64,000 nt of DNA, from positions 2,976,001 to 3,040,000 of the forward strand of contig NC_134988.1 in assembly GCF_050947335.1 (NCBI RefSeq), in the 5' to 3' direction. The position numbers and the translations under genes are program-made. Shown here piece by piece: positions 22,254 to 32,044 of the stretch; the first letter of the stretch is position 1, and each line of letters starts with the position of its first letter. The notes under the pieces are model-generated. The model ran no database searches. It was not told where the DNA came from and worked only from the letters and a program-made list of their open reading frames with translations. The stretch comes from Megachile rotundata. Taxonomy: Eukaryota > Arthropoda > Insecta > Hymenoptera > Megachilidae.

Positions 22254-23145
22254 CGAGGTGTGACACAAAAGTAACGAGACTAGGTCTGTAACTTGAAAAA
22301 ACAATGGAATTGGCAGCAATTGTTTTTGTGGCATCATTCCACATACCTCCTCTATCCATGTTGCCAATTTCGATTGAATCGGTCATACCATTTGGAAGTA
22401 TTGCGTTATTTAGTAAACACGTGCAACTGCATTCTGCCGGAAAAATATTGTAAAAACCGAACAGCGAATAAACATCAAGTTTCTTGTAAAATTTGTTGAA
22501 CTCTTTTGTAACATGTGATGAGACATGGATTTTTACCTATGACCCAGAAAGTAAGCGCCAGTCAACAGAGTGGAAGTTTCCAGGATCCCCAAAATCTAAA
22601 AATGCACGCATGTCAAAATCAAAATTCGACATTAATGGAATTGTAATGATTGAGTGGTTTCCCAGTGGTCAGACTGTTAACTAACACTATTACATTGAAC
22701 TACTAAAAAGACTTCGTGAAAAAATGAGGAGAAAAAGGCCACAGTTGTGAAGCGATGGATGGCTGTTGCACCAGGACAATGCACCCGCTCACACGGCACT
22801 GTCTGCCAAGCAGTTTCTGACCAGTAAAAATATTACTGTGATGGGGCATCCTCCTTATTCACCTGATTTGGCCCCATGCGACCTTTTTTTATTTCCTAAA
22901 GTTAAATTTTGCTTAATGGGAATCCATCTCACCTCAGTTACAGAGGTTCCAGCAGAAACGGAGAATCTCCTGAAGGGACTTCCAAAAACCTCGTTCCAGA
23001 ACTGTTACCAGCAATGGCAGCACCGAATGCAAAAGTGTGTGAATGCTGAAGGGGACTACTTTGAAGGTGATAATGTCACGGAGAACTAATTCTGCAGGTA
23101 CAATAATTTATTGGACTAGTCTCGTTACTTTTGTGTCACACCTCG
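22254..23145 (+). mobile_element. Mariner deletion derivative, copy A
   Basis: The termini are CGAGGTGTGACACAAAAG (about 30-bp inverted repeats) with TA on both sides (22252-22253, 23146-23147). The 892-bp body encodes a mariner transposase missing its middle: a short N-terminal segment (near 22455-22500) is joined directly to VTCDETWIFTYDPE (22508 on). Then come HQDNAPAHTALSAKQ and PPYSPDLAPCDLFLFPK, the second and third Asp motifs of the D,D34D triad. Stops near 22450, 22683 and 22749 disable it. The start of the catalytic domain is deleted with most of the helix-turn-helix, and the same junction occurs in copies B, C and D. Confidence 0.85.
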
Positions 23146-23147
23146 TA

Positions 23148-23753
23148 TACATATAAATAATTTCATTATTTATATTTACATTATTAGATACTCACACACA
23201 AATACACACAAAAAAAGGCTCTTGTCAGATCCATATGATGTGCAAAATCTGTCCAGCAACCTTTCCGAGGTGTATATCGGGTAATGCTAATGCCGGCGGT
23301 AAATGCCATAAATGCAAGGGTTTCTTTAAAGTTCTGTATCTCTGCGGGAAAAAATGGTAGCGGTTTTTCACATACTGGAAATTAAAGATGAAGGTTTGTA
23401 CTTTATGCTGCCGTAAACAGTGTCACCAAAAAAAAATGTGGCAAGTCCATGCATTTCGTCCAACTTTGTAATTTTCAATATAGCAAACATGACCTCACAT
23501 TTACGGTGTTATTGTGGTAGTGATGCATCAAATCTAAAATCAAACTACAGCGTCTTAAAGTAGAGATCTCAAGCTTTAATTTGAAAAAAAAAAGAGCATA
23601 ACTTTGCGATGATTTTTCACGGAGTTATCATCAGTCAAATTTGGCCAATTTTTGCCTAAAATTTTTCTATGCCATATTTTTTTTGAGCAGTGTATTATTA
23701 CACAATATTTCATTATATCATCAATACATAATTAGTTCTCTTGTTTAGAGCAG
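23148..23753. other. No recognisable gene
   Basis: Probably interior sequence of the inverted-repeat block. No domain or repeat was identified. Confidence 0.3.
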
Positions 23754-24373
23754 TTATCACATCGTGTACCACCGGTAGTACACGTGGCGCTGAGATCAGT
23801 TCGAGTGCAAAAGTCAGTCAGTTCGAAACTTTTCGGTTAGTAAAAAAACCTGCTGCACTCGAATTTGTTAAATAAAAGACGAGAGAAAGAAAATAAATTA
23901 TTTAACAGAAGAAGGAGTAGGTAAATATACGGAGATAACATTTTTTGTTTTTCATTTGTTTCTGTTGGAAAACAAGTTTCTATTATTTACTTCATTATTA
24001 TTATTATTTTTCTTTGATTATTTTATTTTCACTTCTTGCTATAAAAAAAAAGTAAAAAAATTCGGAACTGAAGTAGCAAGACAAAAAACTATAAGAGTAA
24101 TAACGTTTTGCAGCGATTGCCCGAAAAAGCCGTCTTTATGCCTCCCTTGCTTCAACGAAATGCACCATTAAATGCGATTATTAATTATTGTATATATAAC
24201 AATTAAATAAACTTATGTGTTTTGTTCTATACTGTATCTTGTATAATGCTTCATTTTTTAGGTAGAAATATAGTTTACAGAATTATATTTGTAATAAAAT
24301 ATATGTTTTCAGCGCATTGAATAAATATGACTGCGTGTACCACCGGTGGTACACGTGGCACGGAACGTGTTAA
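23754..24373 (+). mobile_element. piggyBac deletion derivative (620 bp)
   Basis: It is bounded by TTAT (23754-23757) and TTAA (24370-24373), with inward subterminal repeats containing GTGTACCACCGGTRGTACAC. That block is a perfect 20-bp palindrome at the right end (about 24336-24355). It retains only the end of a piggyBac transposase: the Cys-rich domain CSDCPKKPSLCLPCFNEMH, stop at about 24169-24171. TTAA is the piggyBac target. The left TTAT is a point change. Confidence 0.65.
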
Positions 24374-24856
24374 ATGGAACATTCTTCTTCCGTTTTCGGC
24401 TAGGCTTAGACAAAGCATGTCGTTTTATTGCTTATTTTGTGTCCAATCCTTACGTGTCCAATCGGGATACGCCCAAAATAACTGCTATATTTGTCAAACT
24501 TCTTTTGTTAATAACTTTTTAATAAAAAACGAGCGACGACTAAAACCTTCTGAAGGTCACTCAGGAGGGTGACCTAGACAACATATGTCAAGGTCAAGGT
24601 CATCGGAGCTGGCTCCCTCCATCGGCATATTTACCAAAGAATTTATCTCAGAATCGAAGATATTAGTTTTGTCCACGTTTTCGCCGTTTTTCGCCACTGT
24701 ACGGCGTCGAAAGCAGGGAGTCTTGATCGAATCGTAGAAACATGTATCTGAATCGGTTACTTTATTTTTTTTGTATTCATTCTTCCTTTTAATTTATTAA
24801 ATTTATATTATTACTACAATCCGTTTTCTAATCTTCTTGCTCCCATCCTACATGTA

Positions 24857-26509
24857 CAGTGTGTCCCAAAACTATTCGTACCCTCACAACTTCCAACTAT
24901 AAATGATTATTTGTATGTTTAACAAATCGTAACAAATATTTTATTGATTGGGTAAGATAATACATTTAATGAGCTTTCAATAAATATAAATTTTATTTCA
25001 AAACTAACCGTGCGGAATAATATAAATATCATACTGAGTAAATATGCTCGGAAACAGCAACATAAAAGTATTCGTACTCTTCAATTCTATGCATATAAGA
25101 ACCAAAATATTTGCCAATACAGCTTTGTATTGATACCTATAATAAGGGAAACGATAGATTGGCCATCAGTAGACAACATTACGTTGACGGTACAATATTC
25201 TCCCGATAATTACCAAAATGAATCGAAGAGGTAGTGAAATTTCAATAGCAGTAAGAAAATTAATTTGGAAATTGCATAACGAAGGAAAATCGTACAGTCA
25301 CATAGCAAACACTATTGGTAGAAGTAAATCTACTATTCAGTATGTTATTAAAAATATAAAACAGAATGGTACAGTATTAAATAAACCACGTACAGAGCGG
25401 CCTCGAAAATTGTGCGAACGAGAAGAAAGAATGTTAGTGCGAGAAATTTAAAAAAATCCTAAAATTAGTGGTCCAAAATTAGCTACTATTGCTAATGTAG
25501 CTTTCAAAAGGGATATTAGTGCCGAAACATGTCGAAGAATTTTAAGGAGACAAGGTTTTAATAGACGAGTAGCTCGGAAGAAGCCTTTTATCAGCAACAC
25601 CAATAAACGCAAACGCTTTCAATTTGCAAAAGAAAACGTGGATAAAGAGTGTACGTTCTGGGACCGTGTAATATTCTCAGATGAATCAAAATTTAATATA
25701 TTCGGATCAGATGGACGTTCCATGGTATGGAGAAGAGCGAATACCGAGCTACCATTAAGAAATGTAAAGCCTACCATAAGGCATGGAGGAGGCTCTGCAC
25801 TCGTTTGGGGGTGTATAGCAGCACGTGTTGTTAGAAATTTAGTTTTTATTGATAGGATAATGGACAAGAATAAATATTTAAACATTTTGAAAGAAAATTT
25901 ACCACCTAGTGCTCAAAAATTACAGTTACAAAATAATTTTTATTTCCAACAAGACAACGACCCCAAACATACGGCCCACATTGTTAAAGAATGGATATTA
26001 TACAATACGCCACACATACTGATTACTCCTCCTCAAAGTCCCGACGTTAATCCTATAGAACATTTATGGGCCGAAATTGAAAAAAGATTAAGAGAAAATA
26101 TTATAACAAGTAAAGAAATGTTAAAAGAAAAAATAATAGAAATTTGGAATAATATTCAACCTAATTACACCTCAAATCTCGTTCGCAGCATGCCAGATCG
26201 TCTCCGCAGTATTATCCAAGCTAAGGGAGGTCCAACTAAATATTGATTAAACAATTAGGTTTAGAAATCATGTTACTTTTGAAAAGTACGAATACTTTTG
26301 TTTCATTGATTTTCCACCTATTTGTAAGAAGGCACGTTTGTATAATACTAATTTGTTAATTCTCTAATAAAATTCGTATGAAATAAAAGCTTATTAAATA
26401 TATTATCCTACCCCATAAGTAACATTTTTGTTTCGATTTGTTAAACATAGAAATAATAATCATTTATAGTTGGAAGTTGTGAGGTTACGAATAGTTTTGG
26501 GACTCACTG
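24857..26509 (+). mobile_element. Full-length Tc1-like transposon (1653 bp)
   Basis: Inverted repeats of roughly 75 bases start CAGTG(T/A)GTCCCAAAACTATTCG, with TA on both sides (24855-24856 and 26510-26511). It contains one transposase gene (25218-26246). Length and layout are those of an autonomous Tc1 element. Confidence 0.9.
25218..26246 (+). pseudogene. Tc1-like transposase with a single nonsense codon
   Basis: A 343-codon frame has one internal TAA at 25449-25451. Before it is the paired helix-turn-helix (SYSHIANTIGRSKSTIQYVI). After it is the DDE_3 domain with FSDESKFNIFGSDG (first Asp near 25680), QQDNDPKHTAHIVK (second Asp near 25952) and PPQSPDVNPIEHLW (Glu near 26058), a DD34E arrangement. 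It ends in AKGGPTKY, a common Tc1 C terminus. Everything except the stop looks functional, so the copy died recently or the base is polymorphic. The transposase would cut and paste the element into TA sites. Confidence 0.9.
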
Positions 26510-26804
26510 TATATGTTTGTATAATATTACGTCATGTGCCTCTCTAAATTATGAAACTTTTATATGAAAACCATTTTCTTATAACGTGTGCTTTACAAAT
26601 TATTTATAATGTACAGTTAAGTAAATCACTATGTATACACGTGAGCACATGTAACAAAAAATTATATTTACAGCTACATATAATTAATAACATATTATCG
26701 AACAATATTTGGAACCATAGATATAAGACTAAACTATATTTACAACTTTTGTTAATATCTTATAGTTCACTTACAAAAATTAGAAAAGTTTATGAAATTT
26801 ATGT

Positions 26805-26898
26805 GGGAATGAGAGAATGACAGTGTGAGAATGAGAGAATGACGCTGTGCGGGAATGAGAGAATGACGCTGTGCGGGAATGAGAGAATGATGCTGTCA
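26805..26898 (+). repeat. 24-bp minisatellite, about 4 units
   Basis: The unit GGGAATGAGAGAATGACGCT plus GTGC is repeated about four times with small changes. Confidence 0.8.
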
Positions 26899-29644
26899 GT
26901 AACCAACTGACGGAATGTCGATAATTAATCGTGGGTAATGAATGTTGTTAGAATATGTGTTTTGTCATTTTGTATAAGAGTTACCGACGTTTACCGACGT
27001 TTCAAGGCGTTTCAGAGCGAGCGGGATTGATGAGTTTTTTTTGAAAAGCCAATCGGGAAAAAAGAGCATTGTTTATTAGAAACCTGGTCGTAAAAGGAGA
27101 CGCATTAGAAAAATAGGCGTAAAAGTCGAAAAAAGTCGTGAAAGTTCGGTGTTTATTAAAAGATTGTAAAAGCCGTTTTATTTTCAAAGTTCTGTGTTTT
27201 GCTAAATAGTGTTAGAGTTAAGTTTTGTTTGTTAATGTTTGTGTTAAAGTTTTTTCCTTATTAAATAATAAAAAGAGTTTTCTTTTGCACAAAACCATAT
27301 CAAAACGGTGCAAAACCATTCTTATCATTTTAATTCCTACATTTATATTCTATATTTAAAGTACTATTTTCAAATTCGAATGTAAATTTTTCAAAAAGGT
27401 GGAATTTTAAGAAGTAATTTTTTTATATATTTACAGTATTTTTTCTATAATAACCAATTAAATTAAGTGTTATTAATAATATATGTATTAAATCGGCAGT
27501 ATTCTCTTGACTAAACTTTTCCATATGACTTTTCCGAAATGTTCTACATTCTTTTTCTTTGTTTGTGGAATCTCTTCAGATTGCACAATTAACAAAAGTG
27601 CATAATTAATTGTACCGTTTATTTTGAAAGTGGTGTAACTTTATTTTATTTTGTTTCGAGAAAATTAAGGGTTAGTATTTTAGTCAATTAAAAATTATCG
27701 GTTAATTATGTTTGGAAATATTTCTACTAATTTATCAATATGTAATTTCTTCATATAATTCCTTTCAAGCGAAGTTAATTAAAATAATATATACTTACGG
27801 GCAGTAAATGGACTTACATCACTTTCATAATCAGTGCTTACGCAGTTTCTTCTATCAAATAATTTTAAATTGAACAAAGCATTGGCCTTTTTAAAGATAT
27901 TAAATATTAACTAGTTACAAATAAAAAGTTCATACTGAATTAAGCAGAAATTGCGTAATATCTCATTCTTTTTAAATAGGCTTGCACCGCTTTTAAAATA
28001 AAGGATTCAATTATTTCTGAATTTTGAAATGACTATTTATGAAAGAAATAGGCATATATTGTCAACAGTAGAATTATAAATTATTGAAATATAAATGCAG
28101 TAAATTATACATAAATTATCGGAATTCTTTATATACAATATTACAGCTTTGAAAATCATACTTTTTGATTTAAAAACAAGGAAAGAATAAGAAACTAGTT
28201 ATTACAAAATATAAAATACAATTTTTATTTTTATAAAACATACAATGTGGCTGAAAATTGAATAATTATTATTATGAGGTTATTTAGATTTTAACATTAT
28301 GCTCGAGATGGTTGCACACTGCTTAACAAAAAGAAAGATATTATAACATGCAATAAACCTTATAGCTAACATTTAGCAGATCTTGTAATGAGTAAGTCAC
28401 TAAATGCATTACTATAAGATGAAAGACCAACGAATATTAAACGCATTTCGTAGATGTACGTAAAATGGAACAACTATGACGCTATTCGAAAATTTTAACT
28501 GTAAGAATAAGGTTTTACACTGTAAGTTTATTACATCATAACAAAATATTTTTATACTTTTATATTTTTATATTTTTTAATTCCTTTTTTATAAGTATAG
28601 TCAATCTCTCGAACAGGTCCGACGATGATGACATTCTTTAAGCGATTCCATGCCCATGCCCAATTTAGCCAATATTTTTTACAGCATATATTAAAAGCAT
28701 TGCAAAACAATAATTTATTCAGTATTACAACTAGTTTTCCTACTGGGAATCGTTCAAATGATCTTAAGCGACGTATTTTCAAAAGAACGAGAAAATTTAT
28801 ATGATGTATGCATTGCAAAAAGTATCCTAGAAGAAATGCAAGAATAATTCTTTCGAGTTGAAAAGATACATTCATTGCAAGCCTCAATGAATAGCTAATT
28901 TTAAAGCAATAAAAAGTATCAATTACATATTGAATAACGAAGGAAGTGGAAAAGTTTATTAAGATCGAAGAAGTGCAACACGTGTTATGTAACTAACCTT
29001 AACTTTCTGACTGCGAAAGGTGTATACATACATGTTATGGACAAAGGTATTATCATTAACGAATAATGATCGGTTAATGCGAACAATGTAATAAATTTCA
29101 TGCTGTTCATCATACTTAATCACATTGGACAGTATGAAAACTGTTGTAATACTACAGTATTCTCTCCGTAAATGTTAAAATTTTATCCCCACTACTGGGG
29201 GATCCCCCTTGAAATCAGTCAAGAATGAAACACGATCAGTCGCCGAAATGACGAGAATCAAATATCGGTGAGACACATACTAATGCAAGAAAAGGAAAAG
29301 ATTGCAGCTTTTTTATTTCGTACTATTTTTCCATGAAACTTTTACTGTCGTATTCGTCTACTTTTCCTGATTTAAATAACACCAAACACGATATGATTAC
29401 GATCGTTATTACTTATGTAATAAGCCATAAAAGTTTCGGACTTTCACACTTACGGCAAACTTTACATTTACGGCAGAGATACGAATTCCTCCTAATGGCT
29501 TGCTATACAAGTAATTATGATTTTAATTATACCGTATTTGGTACAATTTTAATCAGAAAAACGAGACAAATACGATAATCAAAGTTTCATTCATGAAAAA
29601 CCAAAAATAAAGAATTTTGATTTTTGAATTTAAACTTGGAAACT
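26899..29644. other. AT-rich interval without recognisable genes
   Basis: No domain-bearing frame was found on either strand. A 111-codon minus-strand frame (28552-28887) resembles no family. 29516-29615 is a diverged relative of 39345-39445 (shared strings such as ATTTTAATC and CAAAAATAAA), so a low-copy dispersed repeat ends here. Confidence 0.4.
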
Positions 29645-30760
29645 TTAACACGTTGAGCCCGGCGCCGAATTTGCTGTCCTTTCCGTTCAGCCGGCAGCGA
29701 GCGATCAAGCGGTACAATGTTGCAGGGTACCGCGACTTTAAACAGTGAGTAGAGCTTATCTGTTGGTGAGCTTTGTCGGCTACCGACATACAAGCCCTGC
29801 CTGTGCGTGACAAAGCTCGTGGTCCCGAATGTTAGCGGCGGCCCGCCTTTGAGCTCGCGTTCGAAATAAGGAGAAGTTTTAATTTCTTTTTCTAAGTAAA
29901 ACAATGGAACAGTCAATACGTACGTACCTCCAAGAGGCGATCAGTTGGGAGAGATTTACCGAAGTGTACGGATTGTTTGTAAAAAGTAAGTTGAAGGACG
30001 AAGAAATTATCGCGAAAGAAAATAATCAGGGTATTACTGTCTTGAAGTGGAAAGACAAGAGAGATATTTTGGTTCTGTCCACAAAACATTCAAGCGAAAT
30101 AATAACCGTAAAAACAAAAAGAGGATTTTGCCCAAAACCAAAAATTATGACTGAATATAATAAATCAAAGACTAGTATGGATTTGTCAGATCAAGTGAGC
30201 GCGTATAGCAGTCCCTTGAGAAAAACTCTCAAGTGGTATAAAAAGTTAGCATTTGAGCTATTTCTAAATACCGCTGTTATAAATGCATTGTTCACGTATC
30301 AAGAAATGACAGGAAAAAAAATATCAGTCACGGCATTTCGCAGGCAATTGACGGATGAACTCACACGGCGGCTAGATGAGGAAACTCCAATCCAACGTGA
30401 AAGAATTATTCACAAATTATACAAAAAGGAAGGAGACGTACATAAAGTCCGAGGTTATTGTACAAAATGTTACGCTGACAATTCAAAACTATTTGGACGC
30501 AAGAAAACCAAAAATGTTACTAAAAAAGTTATTACGTACTGTAGTATGTGTAAAGCTAAATCGTATTTTTGTTTAGAATGTTTCAATAAATTTCATTAAA
30601 ACTAATCACATTTCATTGAGACTATATTTATTTTTTCACTTTAATACAGTCGGTCCCACGGACCGACGCCAGCCAAACGAAAATTCTAGTGCCGGTCCCC
30701 AGGGACCGATACCGGCCAAACGAAAATTCCAGTGCCGGTCCCCAGGGATCAACGTGTTAA
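29645..30760 (+). mobile_element. piggyBac element with internal deletion
   Basis: TTAA lies at both ends (29645-29648, 30757-30760), with short inverted ends CACGTTGA(G/T)CCC. GC-rich subterminal repeats (GTGCCGGTCCCCAGGGA, twice in 30690-30750) follow the transposase stop. It is about 1.1 kb, where autonomous elements are over 2 kb. The copy keeps an open C-terminal transposase frame. Confidence 0.85.
29904..30599 (+). CDS. Truncated piggyBac transposase (231 aa), open frame
   Basis: ATG 29904 to TAA 30597-30599. Residues from about 30 on match the C-terminal part of the DDE_Tnp_1_7 domain: GITVLKWKDKRD and VLSTKH, then MDLSDQVSAY with the last of the three catalytic Asp residues, then KWYKKLAFELFLNTAVINA. 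The C-terminal Cys-rich domain follows (RGYCTKCYADN, YCSMCKAKSYFCLECFNKFH). The first two catalytic Asp residues are missing, so it cannot catalyse excision. It could still bind DNA through the Cys-rich domain. The first ~25 residues were joined by the internal deletion or are the original N terminus. The frame has no nonsense codon, so the deletion is recent or the ORF is maintained. Confidence 0.75.
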   Translation: MEQSIRTYLQEAISWERFTEVYGLFVKSKLKDEEIIAKENNQGITVLKWKDKRDILVLSTKHSSEIITVKTKRGFCPKPKIMTEYNKSKTSMDLSDQVSAYSSPLRKTLKWYKKLAFELFLNTAVINALFTYQEMTGKKISVTAFRRQLTDELTRRLDEETPIQRERIIHKLYKKEGDVHKVRGYCTKCYADNSKLFGRKKTKNVTKKVITYCSMCKAKSYFCLECFNKFH

Positions 30761-30814
30761 GCTTGGATATCGCGCTGCTTGGTGCTGACTGGGTTCAGAC
30801 CTGGCTATATGTAC

Positions 30815-31916
30815 TGTTAAAATATAGCAATACATGCTAATAGCATTCCCGCATGTTAGAAGGATGAGTCATTGTCGATACGTCTTTTTCTGTTTGTATG
30901 AGTGTGTGAGAGAAAACGCGTATACGAGGTGTGACACAAAAGTAACGAGACTAGTCCAATAAATCATTCTACCTGCAGAATCAGTTCTCCGTGACATTAT
31001 CACCTTCAAAGTAGTCCTCTTCAGCATTCACACACTTATGCATTCGGCGCTGCTATTGCTGGTAACAATTCTGGAACGAGGTTTTTGGAAGTCCTTTCGG
31101 ACGATTCTCCGTTTTTGCCTGAACCTCTTCAACTGAGGTGAAATGGGTTCCCTTTAAGCAAAATTTAACTTTAGGAAATAAAAAAAAGTCGCATGAAGCC
31201 AAATCAGGCGAATAAGGAGGATTCCCTATCACAATAATAATTTTGCTGGTCAGAAACTGCTTGACAAATAGTGCCGTGTGAGCGGGTGCTTTGTCCCGGA
31301 GCAACAGCCATCCATCGCTTCACAACTGTGGCCTTTTTTTCCTAATTTTTTCACGAAGTCTTTTTAGTATTTCAATGTAATAGTGTTAGTTAACAGTCTG
31401 ACCACTGGGAAACCACTCAATCATTACAAATCCATTAATGTCGAATTTTGATTTTGACATGCGTTCTTTTTTGGATTTTGGGGATCCTGAAGACTTCCAT
31501 TGCATCGACTGGCGCTTACTTTGTGAGTCATAGGTAAAAATACATGTCTCATAACATGTTACAACAGATTTCAACAAATTTTACAAGAAACTTGATGTTT
31601 ATTCGCTGTTCGGTTTTTACGTTAGACATTTTTCCGGCAGAATGCAGTTGCACGTGTTCACTAAATAACGCAATATTTCCAAATGGTATGACCGATTCAA
31701 TCGAAATTGGCAACATGGATAGAGGAGGTATGTGGGATGATGCCACAAAAACAATTGCTGCTAATTCCATTGTTTTTTCTAGTTACAGACCTAGTCTCGT
31801 TACTTTTGTGTCACACCTCGTATATCTGTCCTGAACCGTGTGCGTAGTCAGTCGCTTTGTAAATACCGTAAAGGACGTTAACGTGTAAGAATTTTGTAAT
31901 CAAATAAAAATTAACA
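30815..31916 (+). repeat. Copia 5' LTR interrupted by mariner
   Basis: Starts TGTTAAAATATAGC and ends AAAATTAACA. Without the 896-bp mariner and one TA it is 204 bp and matches the 3' LTR base for base by eye. Confidence 0.95.
30925..31820 (-). mobile_element. Mariner deletion derivative, copy B, inside the Copia 5' LTR
   Basis: The ends are CGAGGTGTGACACAAAAG, with TA duplications at 30923-30924 and 31821-31822. Minus-strand fragments include the N-terminal segment, then the deletion junction, then VTCYETCIFTYD (catalytic Asp changed to Tyr) and RDKAPAHTALFVKQ, and the end of the catalytic domain. It is non-functional as a transposase source. It interrupts an LTR that otherwise matches its partner, so it moved after the Copia arrived. 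Confidence 0.9.
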
Positions 31917-31930
31917 GGTTATGGGCCCAG
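31917..31930 (+). other. Primer binding site (tRNA-iMet type)
   Basis: GGTTATGGGCCCAG follows the 5' LTR directly. It matches the Copia-type primer site that pairs with an internal part of initiator tRNA-Met. Confidence 0.8.
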
Positions 31931-32044
31931 TTGTGCTGAATTAATTAATTAAACAAGAAAGAAAAATTTCTTTGTATTCTTTTGAGTGCATTAAAAATAC
32001 GTGGAATTCAACCAAAGTTGAAATAAAATAAAAGGAACGAAACG

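Larger units (their letters stand above)
20522..24699. mobile_element. 33-bp inverted-repeat pair bounding a 4.2-kb nested block
   Basis: CAGTGGCGAAAAACGGCG continuing through AAAACGTGGACAAAA occurs at 20522-20554 and, perfectly inverted, at 24667-24699. The right end is followed by TA and the left is preceded by CA, so a TA target duplication with one change is possible. The enclosed DNA holds a Tc1 remnant, a mariner and a piggyBac derivative that look like later insertions. No transposase clearly belonging to these ends is visible. The superfamily is unassigned. Confidence 0.5.

Noticed and set aside
28552..28887. 111-aa hydrophobic minus-strand frame, possible odorant-receptor piece
   Set aside because: No receptor motif, no splice sites that extend it, and AT-rich sequence readily gives such frames.
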